Positions 24,380-34,964 of a stretch of 64,000 nt of DNA are shown here, in pieces; within the stretch, counting starts at the first letter, position 1, and each line of letters begins with the position of its first letter. The translations under genes were made by a program, and so were the position numbers. The DNA is taken from NCBI GenBank assembly GCA_009823395.1, contig CM020506.1, forward strand, positions 22,534,501-22,598,500. Direction: 5' to 3'. Below the pieces are notes generated by a model. It made no database searches, was not told the DNA's origin, and saw nothing but the letters and a program-made list of their open reading frames with translations. The stretch is from Thamnaconus septentrionalis. Taxonomy: Eukaryota; Chordata; Actinopteri; Tetraodontiformes; Monacanthidae.

Positions 24380-24723
24380 GCAGGACTGGTGGAAATGCAT
24401 GCCAAAGTCCTGGGAGAAATGAAAATAAGCATGATTATTGTGTAAGCATAAGGTTACAATTCCATGTGGTTATATATATTATGCTTTACTAATTGACTAT
24501 TATGCTCTTCCTCAGGTCCAGTGTAGAGCTTGCAATCTGTGGTTCCACTGGATTTGTGCTGGGAGACCTAAAAGGGAAGGTGACAGTTGACAATCGTTTC
24601 ATAAAATGTTATCCATTGTTTATTCAGTTCAGTGTAACAGAGCTACTACTATTGATGCATGTCACTAAGTTTGTTTCTTCATTAGCTTTGTCCTTTCTCG
24701 TTTCACAGGCTACTATAGACTAG
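24380..24723 (+). pseudogene. Ginger 3' exons with PHD-finger half
   Basis: The exon at 24,516-24,579 encodes VQCRACNLWFHWICAGRPK. This is the second half of a PHD finger, with C-x2-C, an aromatic W, H and C at PHD spacing. An upstream coding-like bit (GLVEMHAKVLGEMKISMII) lies just after the Tc1 fragment, and a terminal exon starts at about 24,709. PHD fingers read histone H3 tails, so in the element this may direct targeting (inference). The first zinc ligands must have been in sequence lost or shifted by the Tc1 insertion. Confidence 0.65.
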
Positions 24724-24938
24724 ACGCAGGCCATGCCAGTTAAAAGTCTGAGCTCGCTTAGGTGTGGTTGCAGACCACCTGCTGGTGTGACCCTGATTAA
24801 TGCCAGTGGATATATTTTTATATTTATATTTTATTTTTCTAAACATGTCAAGGCAGATGGCCTTTCACCTAGAGCCTAGTTCTACCTGACCTACCTTACA
24901 GCTGTCACATGTACTTGCGAGGGGAATATTGGCTTTTT

Positions 24939-24946
24939 GTGAAATA
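24939..24946 (+). terminator. Polyadenylation signal of the Ginger unit
   Basis: GAAATAAAATT lies about 220 bases after the last exon and before the right TIR, consistent with the transcript end. Confidence 0.45.
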
Positions 24947-25071
24947 AAATTATTATTTTATTTCTAATGTCTGCCTTTCAATCAGCGTCAGTAGTTCATG
25001 AGCATTGCAGAATATGGGGATAGCCTATATCATCAACTCTAGCCCAAGCAATAAAAGTATGCCTTTACTCA

Positions 25072-25839
25072 TGTCTGACACTGACCTGTGTACGTGAACG
25101 CATCATACTCGCTAAGGCTTCAGCATGGAGCGAGAAATTAATAGTTACGTGTGTTCAACGTAACAAAGCATAATTCTTAAAATATTGATAAAATGCTCAT
25201 TATTATTTGTTTTTAATTGTTTTTTCGTTATTATTCATTAAGTGTGAGCACACAAACTACAGCGGCATTGAGTAAATGTAAGTCACTGCTGTTCACCTCT
25301 GTAATGATCCAGTGGCTTTGCGCTTGGCTTTGTGACAGGCTGTCATAGTGTGTAGCATTGTGTAGACTGTAATGTGACGTTGGAAAATGTTTGTTGACTC
25401 GAGGAAAAAGAACAAAAAATATCGACAAATAAGTTTGGTTATTTTCAATGCAAAGAAAGGTAATCAGTTGTCTCAGGCAGCCCAAATCAAAATGTTACCT
25501 GGTGCTGACGTCACTTACTAATACCCGAGGAAAGCTGTGCTTGCTGTAAGTCTCAGTGGCTCACGGAGGTAGACAGGTGATATACGTCGTATGATTTTTG
25601 TTGGCGTGAGGTTGAGTCCAACTCGACACAAAGTTGTTTATTTCATATTTTCTTCATTAAATTGTTTTTAATGTAACTAGTGCGTTGCGCTCACTTTCAG
25701 AAGCATTTTCGCTGTGGTAGATGTGGGCTGCGACTTTAAAATCGGCAGTAATATGTTGTGCATGTTTGTGTTTTTGCATCGAATCTGCAGCTGTTCGGCA
25801 AGGAAACCAGTTAAATCAGAAACCAGATGGGCCACAACA
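25072..25839 (-). repeat. Ginger right terminal inverted repeat
   Basis: This 768-bp inverted copy of the left arm lacks the hAT insertion. The hAT target octamer occurs here once (25,272-25,279, reverse complement ACATTTAC), so this arm preserves the empty site. Small indels separate the arms: the left has an extra ~20 bp at about 14,048, and the right has an extra ~35 bp near 25,100-25,140. Confidence 0.92.
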
Positions 25840-25867
25840 CCAGTAGCGTGCTAGCGTTACACTCACC

Positions 25868-26937
25868 TGGCCACTGCTGCAGTCTTGGTGAACGTTCACT
25901 TGCCTGTGCATCATGTGGATCTCCAACCTTGCTGTGAGCTTTGTACTCTGGTGGACTGTCCTGTCCATCATTATTTATCCAGCGCAAACCCTGATCCACT
26001 GCTTGCGTGCGGAGCTTCTCCAACTCTGACCCCACTGGTCTGCTCCCCGGCCTGCATTGCTCCACTTCCCGGATATCGCTCGCTCTCACCATCGGAGGTA
26101 CATCCACCGCGGATCCAGATGGAGATACCGCATCGATGACTCCACAGCGATAAACTCCATCTGGTCCTCCACCGACTCCACTCCGAGAAACACCTGTAGG
26201 AAGGTCGACCACAGCGCGTTAGCTACCCCTGCTAGGACGGCTAACATTGCTTTCTCCAACCAGAACCGCGGTCATCAACTCCACATGGGTTTGTTGACAC
26301 CTGTCAACCCCGTCTCAACCTCAACCGCCTCCGCCCTTCTCTCACTCCCCACAGCACTGCAATCCTGGTCCACTCTCTCATCATCTCCCGTCTGGACTAT
26401 TGTAACTCCCTTCTCTTTGGTCTCCCTCACAAACTTCTCCATAGGCTCCAACTGGTTCAGAACGCTGCTGCCTGTATCATCACCAGCAGCCCTGACATCA
26501 GTCACATCACCCCTGTTCTTCACCAACTCCACTGGCTCCCAATTAAACACCACATTGATTACAAGATCCTCCTCCATACATTCAACCTCGCCCCTCCATA
26601 CCTGTCCGACCTCCTCCACGTCTGCATTTCCTCCTGATCTTTCAGGTCAGCCTCCACTATCAACCTCTCTGTCCCCTCTTTCCGTCTGTCCTCAATGGTG
26701 GCTAGAGCCTTCAGCCACTGTGCCCCTCGCCTCTGGAACTCCCTCCCCCCCTGACACCATCTCCGTATTCAAAGCCCAACTCAAAATCCACCTCTTTAGG
26801 CAGGCATGTACCTAACTGCTGGTGTATTGTTTTGTTTTATATTGTATTATATTGTTTATACCTTGTGTTTTTATATCATTGTTTTTTAACCATTGTGCGG
26901 CAACCTTAAGTGAACTGAAAGGCGCCTAATAAATTAA

Positions 26938-26991
<54 letters not shown>

Positions 26992-26992
26992 A
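25868..26992 (+). mobile_element. L2/Maui-type LINE, internally deleted
   Basis: The 5' part (25,870-26,290) contains RRYIHRGSRWRYRIDDS, INSIWSSTDSTPRNTCRK and [18 protein letters not shown], a leader I associate with fish L2/Maui LINEs. It joins abruptly, near 26,290, to the extreme 3' end of the reverse-transcriptase ORF ([64 protein letters not shown]). A 3' UTR with AGGCGCCTAATAAATTAAAAG follows and then a (TTA)n tail at 26,938-26,992. About 2.5-3 kb of endonuclease and RT is missing. It lies just after the Ginger right end. Confidence 0.85.
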
Positions 26993-27035
26993 AGGGTGTG
27001 TTATAACAATCAGTACGTTCACATGCAGAGCTTAA

Positions 27036-27399
27036 AGCAGCTCTAGGTAACTTGAGCTTGCTACGAGTTTGCTACGACAATCACGTCGTAGTAAAAGTTT
27101 TTATTACTTTGTCTTTCATCGAGGTCACTTATTGGGTTCCATGCCATCATTTTACAATCTTATGTATTTGTAATAGTAGTATGTAAGACAGCCTCTAAAT
27201 AAACGTGTGACGTTGCCGTAAAGTGGTTCGACCGGCGTGTCAGGTCGCGCTTGAAAGTTACGCAGTGCAGTTACAGTTGGCACAACCCCCCTCTTGCTGC
27301 CGAGGCGACACCCTTCCCTTGATCCTATTAATCGTTTATCTACCGCTTTACTGAGTTTGGAATCATAATTTTATGGTCGAAAAGTTACCTAGAGCTGCT
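27036..27399. mobile_element. TTAA-flanked MITE, 22-bp perfect TIR
   Basis: The 364-bp element has ends AGCAGCTCTAGGTAACTT, perfectly inverted at the right, and is flanked on both sides by TTAA (27,032-27,035 and 27,400-27,403). TTAA duplication indicates piggyBac or Kolobok type. There is no coding capacity. Confidence 0.88.
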
Positions 27400-27403
27400 T
27401 TAA

Positions 27404-27526
27404 TCGGACTAATCTTATAACCTCCCCCACACTAGGGGGCGATATGAGTCTTTTCAGCGTGTTAGCTTCCGGTTAACCTCTTTCATTGCACAATAACAAA
27501 CAACTGGAACACGATACAACACAGTT
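27404..27526. other. Short unassigned spacer
   Basis: No recognised feature apart from ordinary sequence between two repeats. Confidence 0.3.
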
Positions 27527-27755
27527 GTTATGTCCAGACTGGTCTTCTATTTAACAAGTTTCCTCACCATACAGCTACAGATGTGCTGCGCCACCGTCAA
27601 CGGATTGGTCAGAAATTCACAAACGTACACAACATATTGCTGGCGATTTTACTGTTGATGCCCATATCTACCACAGCGAATATACTCTGCTACCGAGACT
27701 CACAGCAAACAGACTCCAGGCAATATTTTGATTTGGGCTGCCTGAGACAACTAGT
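27527..27755 (+). repeat. Partial third Ginger terminal repeat
   Basis: It starts TGTTATGTCCAGACTGG, aligning with the Ginger left terminus. It keeps CAGATGTGCTGCGCCACCGTC, CGTACACAACATATTG, CATATCTACCACAGCGAATA, CCGAGACTCACAGCAAAC and ATTTTGATTTGGGCTGCCTG, with an internal deletion of about 170 bp relative to 14,130-14,300. No partner end or coding part is visible nearby. It is likely a relic of a second, non-autonomous copy. Confidence 0.85.
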
Positions 27756-28180
27756 TTCCCCGCAGCTGCTGTTCGGTAAAACCAAAAGTGATTTGAAAAG
27801 GCAGACAACAATGCTGTGTACTGTTGGAGAGCTACAACAAAACCAAGTCTTCGATTCTACACTTTGTGCCATCACCATGGCGAGAGATCCAGACCCTTCG
27901 TTCTTGGTGCATGCCAGTTCGAAAAACAGACTGGTAGGAGAGAGTTTGGAATTGTAGTGTATGGGAGCATCAGTAAAGGCAATGAAACGTATCTACCGAC
28001 TCATTTTATTATGTTAATAAATAGAAGTGGAAAACACAACGTTGACGAAAGAGTTTTGAAACATTTCCGAATAACACACAGATAATTTGAGAAACTTTGT
28101 GGACTTGTGAAGCTGTTTAGAGCCTCCAGGAAGTAACTACAAGCACCCATTCCACTCCAGGTGAGAAGCGCTATTGTTTT
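27756..28180. other. Non-coding stretch, nothing recognised
   Basis: A 124-codon open frame (27,583-27,957) is mostly built on the Ginger end repeat and has no domain. Confidence 0.45.
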
Positions 28181-28184
28181 ATAT

Positions 28185-28450
28185 AATCCAGTCCCTCCAG
28201 AAAAACACGATTATGCGGTCACGTAATTCAACGCATTATCAGTCAAAGTCCGCGTAATCATGCGGGGGTTGCATTTATCCAAAGACGCCGCACTTTCGCC
28301 GCATAAATCTCCGATTTCCGCTCAAAATATGCGATGTTTGCGTCATTTTATAATCCCCGCATTGTTTGGATTTACTTCACTCAAGCGCAACCATTTTCCT
28401 CCCGTTCCTTTGGGAACGTTATTAACGTTCTCCATGCCGCTGCCATGGTG
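28185..28450 (+). repeat. Possible DNA-transposon terminal fragment
   Basis: It begins CAGTCCCTCCAGAAAAACACG and contains repeated ATTATGCGG, GCGTAATC and GCATTAT motifs. I associate this with a fish hAT-like element end, but no opposite end is found. The family is uncertain. Confidence 0.3.
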
Positions 28451-28780
28451 AACAGGTGACTATATTGGCATTCACTCAATCATTCAATCAACCTGCGTTC
28501 TTTGACCACAGCCCCCGTGATGTGTGTGACCGGCGACAAACAAACAGCTGATGCTCGCACAAATGAATGATATACCAGCATGTAGCACCTACAAGCCAGC
28601 CCCTAATTATTCACCCTGTAAAAATTATGTAACCCAGTTAAAACTATCTAAATAACCTCATACTATTTATATATTATAAAATAGGAATTGGGTTAAAAAG
28701 GTTGTTTTTCAGTTATTTTTGTTAAAATGTTTAGCAGGCGTTTTAACAATGTGTTTGTTTGTTTATTGTGCTGCATGGAA
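28451..28780. other. Non-coding stretch, nothing recognised
   Basis: AT-rich sequence without a known family. Confidence 0.4.
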
Positions 28781-29806
28781 TGAATGTAAACGGTCGGAAT
28801 CAGCAGTGAGAGGGTTAACCATCACCAGCCGGCATGGTTTTTAAGGAACAGGTGTGTTCGGCCGCGGGGGAATGAAGGAAAATGACTGAGACCAACGGTG
28901 CGGAGGAGGAAGCGACCTGCAGGAAGTGTCCAACCCAGACTCTCTCCCAAAACTTAAGGATTGTGTGCAGCCTGCATCGATTTTGTCCTGGGAAGGACGG
29001 AGATACCTTGCAGCTAACGCAGCAGCTGCGGCAGTTAGCCATCCGTTAACTGTGGAAGCGGAGACCATGGGACGAGAAGAGCAGCAGGCGGCGGGCGAGC
29101 GCCATGTACATCGTCGCTCTCAAGTCTTTCTGGCCGGTCGGTTTCCCCAACTCATCCACTCTGTCCATTGGTTCCAACTGTGGTGGACCCCGTTGATCTG
29201 GACCAAGGTACCATTTTCCATTTTTTCCATTGCCTAGTGGTGGGCTCCGACGCACCTGAGCTACGTTCCGGCTGACTGAAGGACCCGTTTTTATTTAGCG
29301 AGTGGTTATAAAAAGTGCCGGCTTAGTTGGTGTGTGGGCCCACAAGTGTGTGTGTTTTTTTTTTTTTTTAGTTTTTGAAGTGTTTTGGTTTGATTATAGC
29401 GTTTACCCTAATGGGAAAGGGGGCTTCTTCATTGAAAGACTTGCATAGAAAACATTCCTGTTTTAGTTTTATTCCTTGGTTTATTATCCTTAGTAAATAA
29501 TTGAGAATTTTATTTATAAAATATGTTGTGCTGTGTACTTTGTTCTTGTGTTTGCAGTGAACAGTGTGTTTCAGAGGTGTGCTTAACGAGTTTCAAATAG
29601 AGAACTAGGTTCTGTACATTCTGATTATACTGTAATATACAAGTAAAAGAGAATTAAATATTTAAATATAAATAAATAAATAGTTAAAACCCAATTAATT
29701 AAAGAGAGATCCAAAACATAACAAACCGAGTATATAAGAACATAGATATTAAAAGAACCCAAAAGCCCTGCCCTCATTGGTTTAACATATTGAGGGGAGC
29801 GCTACA
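28781..29806 (-). repeat. Possible BEL/Pao 3' LTR
   Basis: On the minus strand the block starts TGTAGCGCTCCCCTCAATAT at 29,806 and lies directly downstream of the BEL integrase end. It is about 1 kb, with AT-rich and GC-rich halves and an AATAAA-like element near 28,765. I found no second LTR and no clear polypurine tract, so the borders and the call are tentative. Confidence 0.35.
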
Positions 29807-29994
29807 ATTACATCAACAACAAGAGATAAACAAAAAACATGCAGTCACAAATCCACAATTGTTCTTGTTTATAGTTCATCGGCGCAGTTGATCAATGAGC
29901 TCTTCTTTATGGAACACAAGTCAAGTCTAGTCGAGTCCAAACACACAGTCAGTCAGTAATGTCAGCCTAACTGTCACAGTCTAATTGCCTTCTC

Positions 29995-30740
29995 AGTATT
30001 GGGGGTCAATCTTCTGCCTCCTGCAGAAGACAGATCTTGGTTATGGGCCTGTCCAAGGTGCTGGTCTTGGTCTTAATCAGCAGCTGTCGCACAAATCCTC
30101 TTCTGTCTGGAAAGGTGGATGACTCTTCCCATGACCCACGAGTTCCGAGGTGCTGTCTCATCCACAATGAGCACAACGTCCCCTACCACAAAGTTGAGCT
30201 TGATAACAGTCCACATCTGACGCTCCTGCAGCTGTGGTAAATATTCCTTGGTCCATCGCTTCCAAAATAGGTTGGACATGTACTGCACTTGTTTCCATCA
30301 TCGATGAGCGTAGATGTTATTCCACTTGAATTCTCCTGGTGGTAGTGAATCGGAAATCTTCAACAGCAATAGGTGATTGGGTGTTAAAGCCTCCAGATCA
30401 TTAGGGTCAGTCGAAGCCTTGGTGATGGGACGACCGTTAATGATAGCTTCCACCCCACTGAGGAAAGTATGCAGTCCCTTCTCATCAAGATTTTGCACTT
30501 TAAGGATGGCATACCTTGGGTACAGACCTGATCAACCTTTCCCAGGTACCACCATGGTGGAATCCGGCTGGAGGATTGAAAGCCCACTTTATTTCCTTCT
30601 GGAGAACGTAATTTATCTAAACTTGATTCCCACCCATGATTGCCTCTCTCAGCTCTCGCTCTCTTCCGATAAAGTTAGTTCCATTATCTGATCGAATTTC
30701 TCGGACTTGGCCACGCCTTGCAATGAATCATGTGCTTCGT
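29995..30740 (-). pseudogene. BEL/Pao integrase C-terminal region
   Basis: On the minus strand pieces in order are PSRWYHHGGTWERLIR-like (about 30,560-30,520), LHTFLSGVEAIINGRPITKA, DLEALTPNHLLLLK, FWKRWTKEYLPQLQERQMW and VGDVVLIVDETAPRNSWVMG. A frame shift then leads to the tail (STLDRPITKICLLQE). 'NGRP' and 'LTPNHLLL' plus 'VGDVVLI.D....R..W..G' define the integrase end of BEL/Pao polyproteins. At least two frame breaks are present. The upstream pol and gag are not visible. Confidence 0.88.
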
Positions 30741-31030
30741 CGATTTTGCACATGGGAGTGAAGGTGTTAGCACCTTCACTCCCATTGCTCTGAGTTGAAT
30801 CCTCTTTTTGCACACAGTGCAGTAAGCCTCAAAAACGTTGTCCGACATTGGTTTTCACCAATGCCGTAAAGACAATTTTATCCATCCACGTTGCATTAAA
30901 CTTACATTTCCACTTGTTCCCAGCATGAATTAGCTAGCCGCTTACCTTGTTGTTGTTGGTCTGTGTCTCTGTTGTGATGCTGTAGCGTGCTTCTTATTCT
31001 TATTCTTTTTTTTCTTGAACGGGCGGTTGC
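30741..31030. other. Spacer with perfect hairpin
   Basis: It contains the 15-bp inverted repeat at 30,752-30,785 with a 4-base loop. No gene recognised. Confidence 0.5.
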
Positions 31031-31049
31031 CATCCAGTGTATTGGTGCA

Positions 31050-31205
31050 TTGACGAGAATTGAGATACGGAGAAGTTACAAACAGCACAATTTTTAAGAC
31101 CCACATATCAAAATTCAAGATTTTTTCAAGTCTTTTTAAGGTATTATTTCCAAATTCATAAATTCAATGCTTTTAAGACTTTTTAAGACCCCCCGGGAAC
31201 CCTGC
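31050..31205 (-). repeat. Possible DNA-transposon end fragment
   Basis: The minus strand starts CAGGGTTCCCGGGGGGTC, followed by runs of TCTTAAAAAGTCTTAAAAG. This is a pattern seen at the ends of abundant fish hAT-like repeats. Only one end is found. Confidence 0.35.
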
Positions 31206-31585
31206 TGAGAAGACCCGTAGCCGACGAAACCCAGTACTGTCTGAATCAGGCTTGGAGTTTTTATCAAGCAGATCACCCACCGCTCAGAGGATGGCTTCAG
31301 TAGAGGGAAGAGTTTCAGCCACAGGTTGGGAAGGTGTAGTGATGAAAGACTGCAGGTCCGCTTCTGTCCTCCCCTCTGCATGCAGGAAGGCCCTCAATTT
31401 ACTATTGAAGTCTTCCACAATTGCTTCCTGCTCCCCTACGATAACAATGGTCTAAGCCTCATGTCCATCAATAGGTAGCACTTCGGGAGGGACGTTCCCA
31501 GGACTGAAACTCTCTTGGCACTCACACAACATCATGAGCTTTACCACCTTGGCGTTGAACCTTTTATCTCTCACTCGAATTCTTC
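31206..31585 (-). other. Unidentified decayed coding-like segment
   Basis: The minus strand reads RVRDKRFNAKVVKLMMLCEC, then SFSPGNVPPEVLPIDGHEA, then IVIVGEQEAIVEDFNSKLRA with stops. I cannot assign it. Its position next to BEL sequence could make it BEL gag or N-terminal pol. Confidence 0.3.
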
Positions 31586-31589
31586 CTGG

Positions 31590-33005
31590 ACAAGACATCA
31601 CAGACAAATGTAACAAATTACATCACAGAGCACCACCCCCTCACGAAGCCTGTCACAACACAAGAACTGCACTTGAAGAAAATGAAAAATAAAGCACCAG
31701 GAGAGGACACAATCAATACCATCCTAATAAAACAAGCACCAATCACTTATGTTTGGCATCTCGGACAGCTCTTCACCTCCTGCATCACTACCGGACACTT
31801 CCCTTCACCCTGGAAGACTGCACACCCCACAACGTCACCAGCTACCACCCCACAGCCTTCTCAGCCATATTGGAAAACTGTTTGAAAGAATACTCACTTC
31901 ACGTCTCAGTAAACACATTGAATCAATGGGCCTCATTGCAATCCACCAAGCCTGTTTCAGAAAAGGAAAAGCCACCACAGACAACATCCTCCGCTTATCA
32001 GAAGACATACATAGAAATTTCAACAAAAAATAAATAACCCTGGCAATATTTTTTGGTTTACATAGAAAAAGCATTTGAAGTATGGCATAACGGACTCATA
32101 TACAGAATACTGGACTCTAATATCAAACTCCCACAACCCACCTGGTCAATCATCGCAAGTTTCCTCAATAACCGACAAATGAGGTCAAAGTCGCATTAAA
32201 CATCTCAACATCCTTCACCCCCCAAGCAGGAGTCCCCCAATGGGGCAGTCCTAAGTCCCCTCCTATTCCTCCTCTATATTTCTGACATCTATTACCCCCC
32301 AGCCACCATAGCCCAAAGTCTCTGAATTTGCCGACGATCTCTGCTACTGGTCCAGCTCAAAAACTCCACAACTTGCACCCAAAAAACTCAAAACATGCAT
32401 AACTGAAAGAGAAAACTGGTCAAACCTCTGGAGAATCAAGCTAAACCCTGCCAAGACACAATGCATTCTCTTCACCAAAAATCAACACCTGCAACCAAAC
32501 ATCAACCTGTCACTTCACAATGAACAAATCCCCCTCAGTAAAGAAGCAACTTTCCTCGGAGTCACCTTCCAAAACAATATGACCTGGACCAAACACATCA
32601 ATAACCTGTAACAAAAAGCCAACAATAGACTCAATCACCTCAAAGCCTTCTGTGGAAAACATGGTGCCTCACCCTCAACAGTCATTAAAGTCTACTTGTC
32701 ATATATCAGACCACTCTTTGAATACTCCATTCCCACCTGGATCACCATCTCTGACAACCAACTACAGCGACTTCAAATCATTCAAAACAAAGCACTGAAA
32801 CTGGCCCACAGACTACCGTTTTTCATTAGTAACCACTACATACACACAATAACAGGAATCCAGACCATGCGACAACGTCACCAAGCCATAGCCCTCAGAT
32901 ACTTCAAGACTGCTAGAAACAACCCTGCCTTGAAGAAGAACATTAAGGAAGTCCAGTCACTATCAACACTCTCCCGTCGCACATCTTCCAGCTGGTGAAC
33001 CCTCG
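31590..33005 (+). pseudogene. Jockey/I-like LINE reverse transcriptase
   Basis: RT landmarks, in order across frames, are MKNKAPGEDTINTILIKQAP (31,682), FTSCITTGHFPSPWKTA, LFERILTSRLSKHIESMG, HQACFRKGKATTDNILRLSE, QAGVPQWGS (VPQGS motif, mutated), EFADDLCYWSS (the FADD catalytic box at about 32,322), LNPAKTQCILFTKN, EATFLGVTFQNNMTW, and the C-terminal LSYIRPLFEYSIPTW, LQIIQNKALKLAHRLP. A GxP.NRxN-like thumb region is present. Numerous indels make it inactive. The clade (Jockey, I or related) cannot be fixed by eye. Confidence 0.85.
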
Positions 33006-33770
33006 CACCCCCCAAAATGCCCCCACGACCGAGTAACTGAGCACCCAACACAGACCACTAAACACCCATATAAAGACATTAACACACAAGAACACATGTA
33101 AATTAGATTTAATGCACATACACTTAAGCCTGCACTAGGCACACATGAACACTTTTTCCACCCTTTCTCTTCTTTCTTCTTCCGCACCTCAATCTCTTTC
33201 TCCCGACCCCGCCCCCTCTCTCCTTGCTGCCTTGGCCCTTATGCGTCATGCGTCTTCTTCTCTCCAATGTACTGCTACTCCCACCCCTCCTGCTGCCAAC
33301 CACCAAGCTCCACTCACAATGGATAGAAAAGGGCAGAAGCCCTGAGCTGTCCTTCCAGGCTCTAGATTTATGTTACATTACGTCTTCCATGGTTTCCATA
33401 ACTTCTTCGATTTTGGCCACTTCGGTATCTTCAGGTGCTAGAACCATTGCAGCTCTGTCTTCAGGCAGGCTCTCACCTCGACACCGACAACGTTTTAGCT
33501 CTCCCACTAAATCCATTTTGATTTACTGTCTTGTCTGTTTATGTACACAAATGATAAATGACCCTAACCCTAATAACAATTGTAATCACAGGTCAACATA
33601 AAATAGAAATTTGAATAAAAATGAAAATAAAGATAGTTGTTTTCTTTCAACAAACCATTCACACGTATCAACAAACAAACAAAAACACTCTAAATTAACA
33701 GTCCCTTACCTATCTAAGCCAGCATAAACTGAAAGAAAGAAAATAAAATAAACCCCCATTGCAGGCCCTG
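33006..33770. other. 3' flank of LINE and unassigned DNA
   Basis: A pyrimidine-rich stretch (33,150-33,300) and A-rich DNA (33,600-33,770) are present. Part is probably the LINE 3' UTR. No gene seen. Confidence 0.4.
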
Positions 33771-33779
33771 TTTTAAAGG

Positions 33780-34964
33780 ATACGGTGTGGCCTCTTCACT
33801 CCCCCTGGGAGCCTGAACATCCCAACAGTACCTTGTGTCGGAGATCCTGTGTGGTTACCTGCTGTTTGTATACACCCTGCTGCTTGCAGCTTGCTGGCGG
33901 TGAATGTCGGACGTCCAGAAAAAGCCCGCACCGGCAAGAGAGGAAGAAGGACGGCTGATGCCAGCAGCCAAAGACTTGGCTTAAGAGGGAACGTACCGGC
34001 AGGAATTTGATGGTCATGTAGTAGGGTCGGTGCAGGCGGGTTGCCTTGACCTTGTTGAACACACCATTGAGGTCCAGATATTCGGGAGGAACACCAAGAA
34101 GCTCCAGGGGTTCTTCCGTGGCTGACAAGACAAAAGGTAGAAGCGCGAGAGTGTTTCAGAGATAGTGGGAGAGGCAGAAAGAACTCCATCCAAGGATGTT
34201 GTTATTACTCCAGTCGATGTGTGGATTTATGCTTAACCAACCAGGGGTGTCCAAGGACTATGGGCACTTCAGCAGAGTCGAGAATGTGAAAAATGAGTAG
34301 ACTCACTGGAACTAGAGTTTGAGTGGTTTGGAGACGATGAATCGGAGTGACGCTCACCAGTAACCTCCCCCCTACTGGCGACCTTGGGCTTTTGCTGGGT
34401 ACTGCAAGGCATAGTGGCTAGGTTCCCCACAATACAGGCACACGTTGGAATCCCTCCTTCTTCGCTTCTCCTCCTCCGACAGGTGAGTATGATTGACTTG
34501 CATTGGTTCAGGTGCTCTGGATTCTGTTGGAATGGGTCTGGGCAGGTGGAAAGTTTCGGACGAGGAGGTTCCCGGACCCCAGCTGAGTGAGTGTTCGGCT
34601 GCACGTAACCTCAGCCTTTTATCGATCCAGGTTGACAGGTCCACCAGCTCATCAAAGGTAGGAGGGAGCTCGGTTGGAGTTAGAACACCAGGGAACATTG
34701 AGAGACAAACAATCTACAGGTTCCGGACTAACCAGCATATGGTTCTGGCGTGGGAAGGAGGGGTTCTTGTACAGACTCATGCTGGAAGTCTGGGCGAGCT
34801 GACTGTTGTGGTAACAGAGCAGTGGAGGGAGGTCGTAAATCCGGTGTCATCCGCTGTAGTTGGGCAGTCATGTCGCCGATGTTGGCAATGATGACTTCCA
34901 GGGAGCAGTGGACTGTCTCGAACTGGGACTGATGTCGACCCAGGAGTGCTCCTTACCTCACCTG
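33780..34964 (-). pseudogene. Gypsy gag and start of pol (3' half of split element)
   Basis: The minus strand from 34,964 downward begins with gag, GALLGRHQSQFETVHCSLEV. It continues through FVSQCSLVFPGVLTPTELPP, LSTWIDKRLRLRAAE and a CCHC knuckle CLYCGEPSHYALQYP, in which the last Cys is replaced by Tyr. It then jumps into pol (VPPEYLDLNGVFNKVKATRL, the entry to reverse transcriptase). The rest is deleted and frames shift repeatedly. The N-terminal codons of gag lie across the Harbinger insertion at 42,923-42,938, so the element was whole before that event. Confidence 0.87.

Larger units (their letters stand above)
13989..25839 (+). mobile_element. Ginger-type DNA transposon with long TIRs, nested
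   Basis: The outer element is 11.85 kb, or roughly 5.5 kb once four later insertions are subtracted. Both ends read TGTTGTGGCCCA(A/T)CTGG inward, which agrees with the TGTNR terminus I recall for Ginger1. The flanking tetramers CCGG (13,985-13,988) and CCAG (25,840-25,843) could be a mutated 4-bp target duplication. Between the inverted arms is a plus-strand split transcription unit. It has a TATA box (GTATAAAAG at about 17,999), an ATG at 18,117, integrase exons, Ulp1 protease exons, PHD exons and an AATAAA at about 24,941. Stops and frameshifts make it inactive. Integrase, Ulp1 and PHD together are, to my recollection, reported for Ginger1 transposons. The name is an inference because no search was run. 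Confidence 0.8.

Noticed and set aside
26057..26815. 252-codon plus-strand frame rich in Ser/Thr/Pro
   Set aside because: The LINE reverse-transcriptase C-terminus is readable in a neighbouring frame ([17 protein letters not shown]). The long frame is an out-of-frame by-product.
28781..29806. Confident annotation of a BEL LTR
   Set aside because: No partner LTR, no target duplication and no polypurine tract could be shown, so kept at low confidence.
33773..34189. 138-codon minus-strand frame
   Set aside because: It overlaps decayed Gypsy pol in another frame, so it is a shadow of that element.
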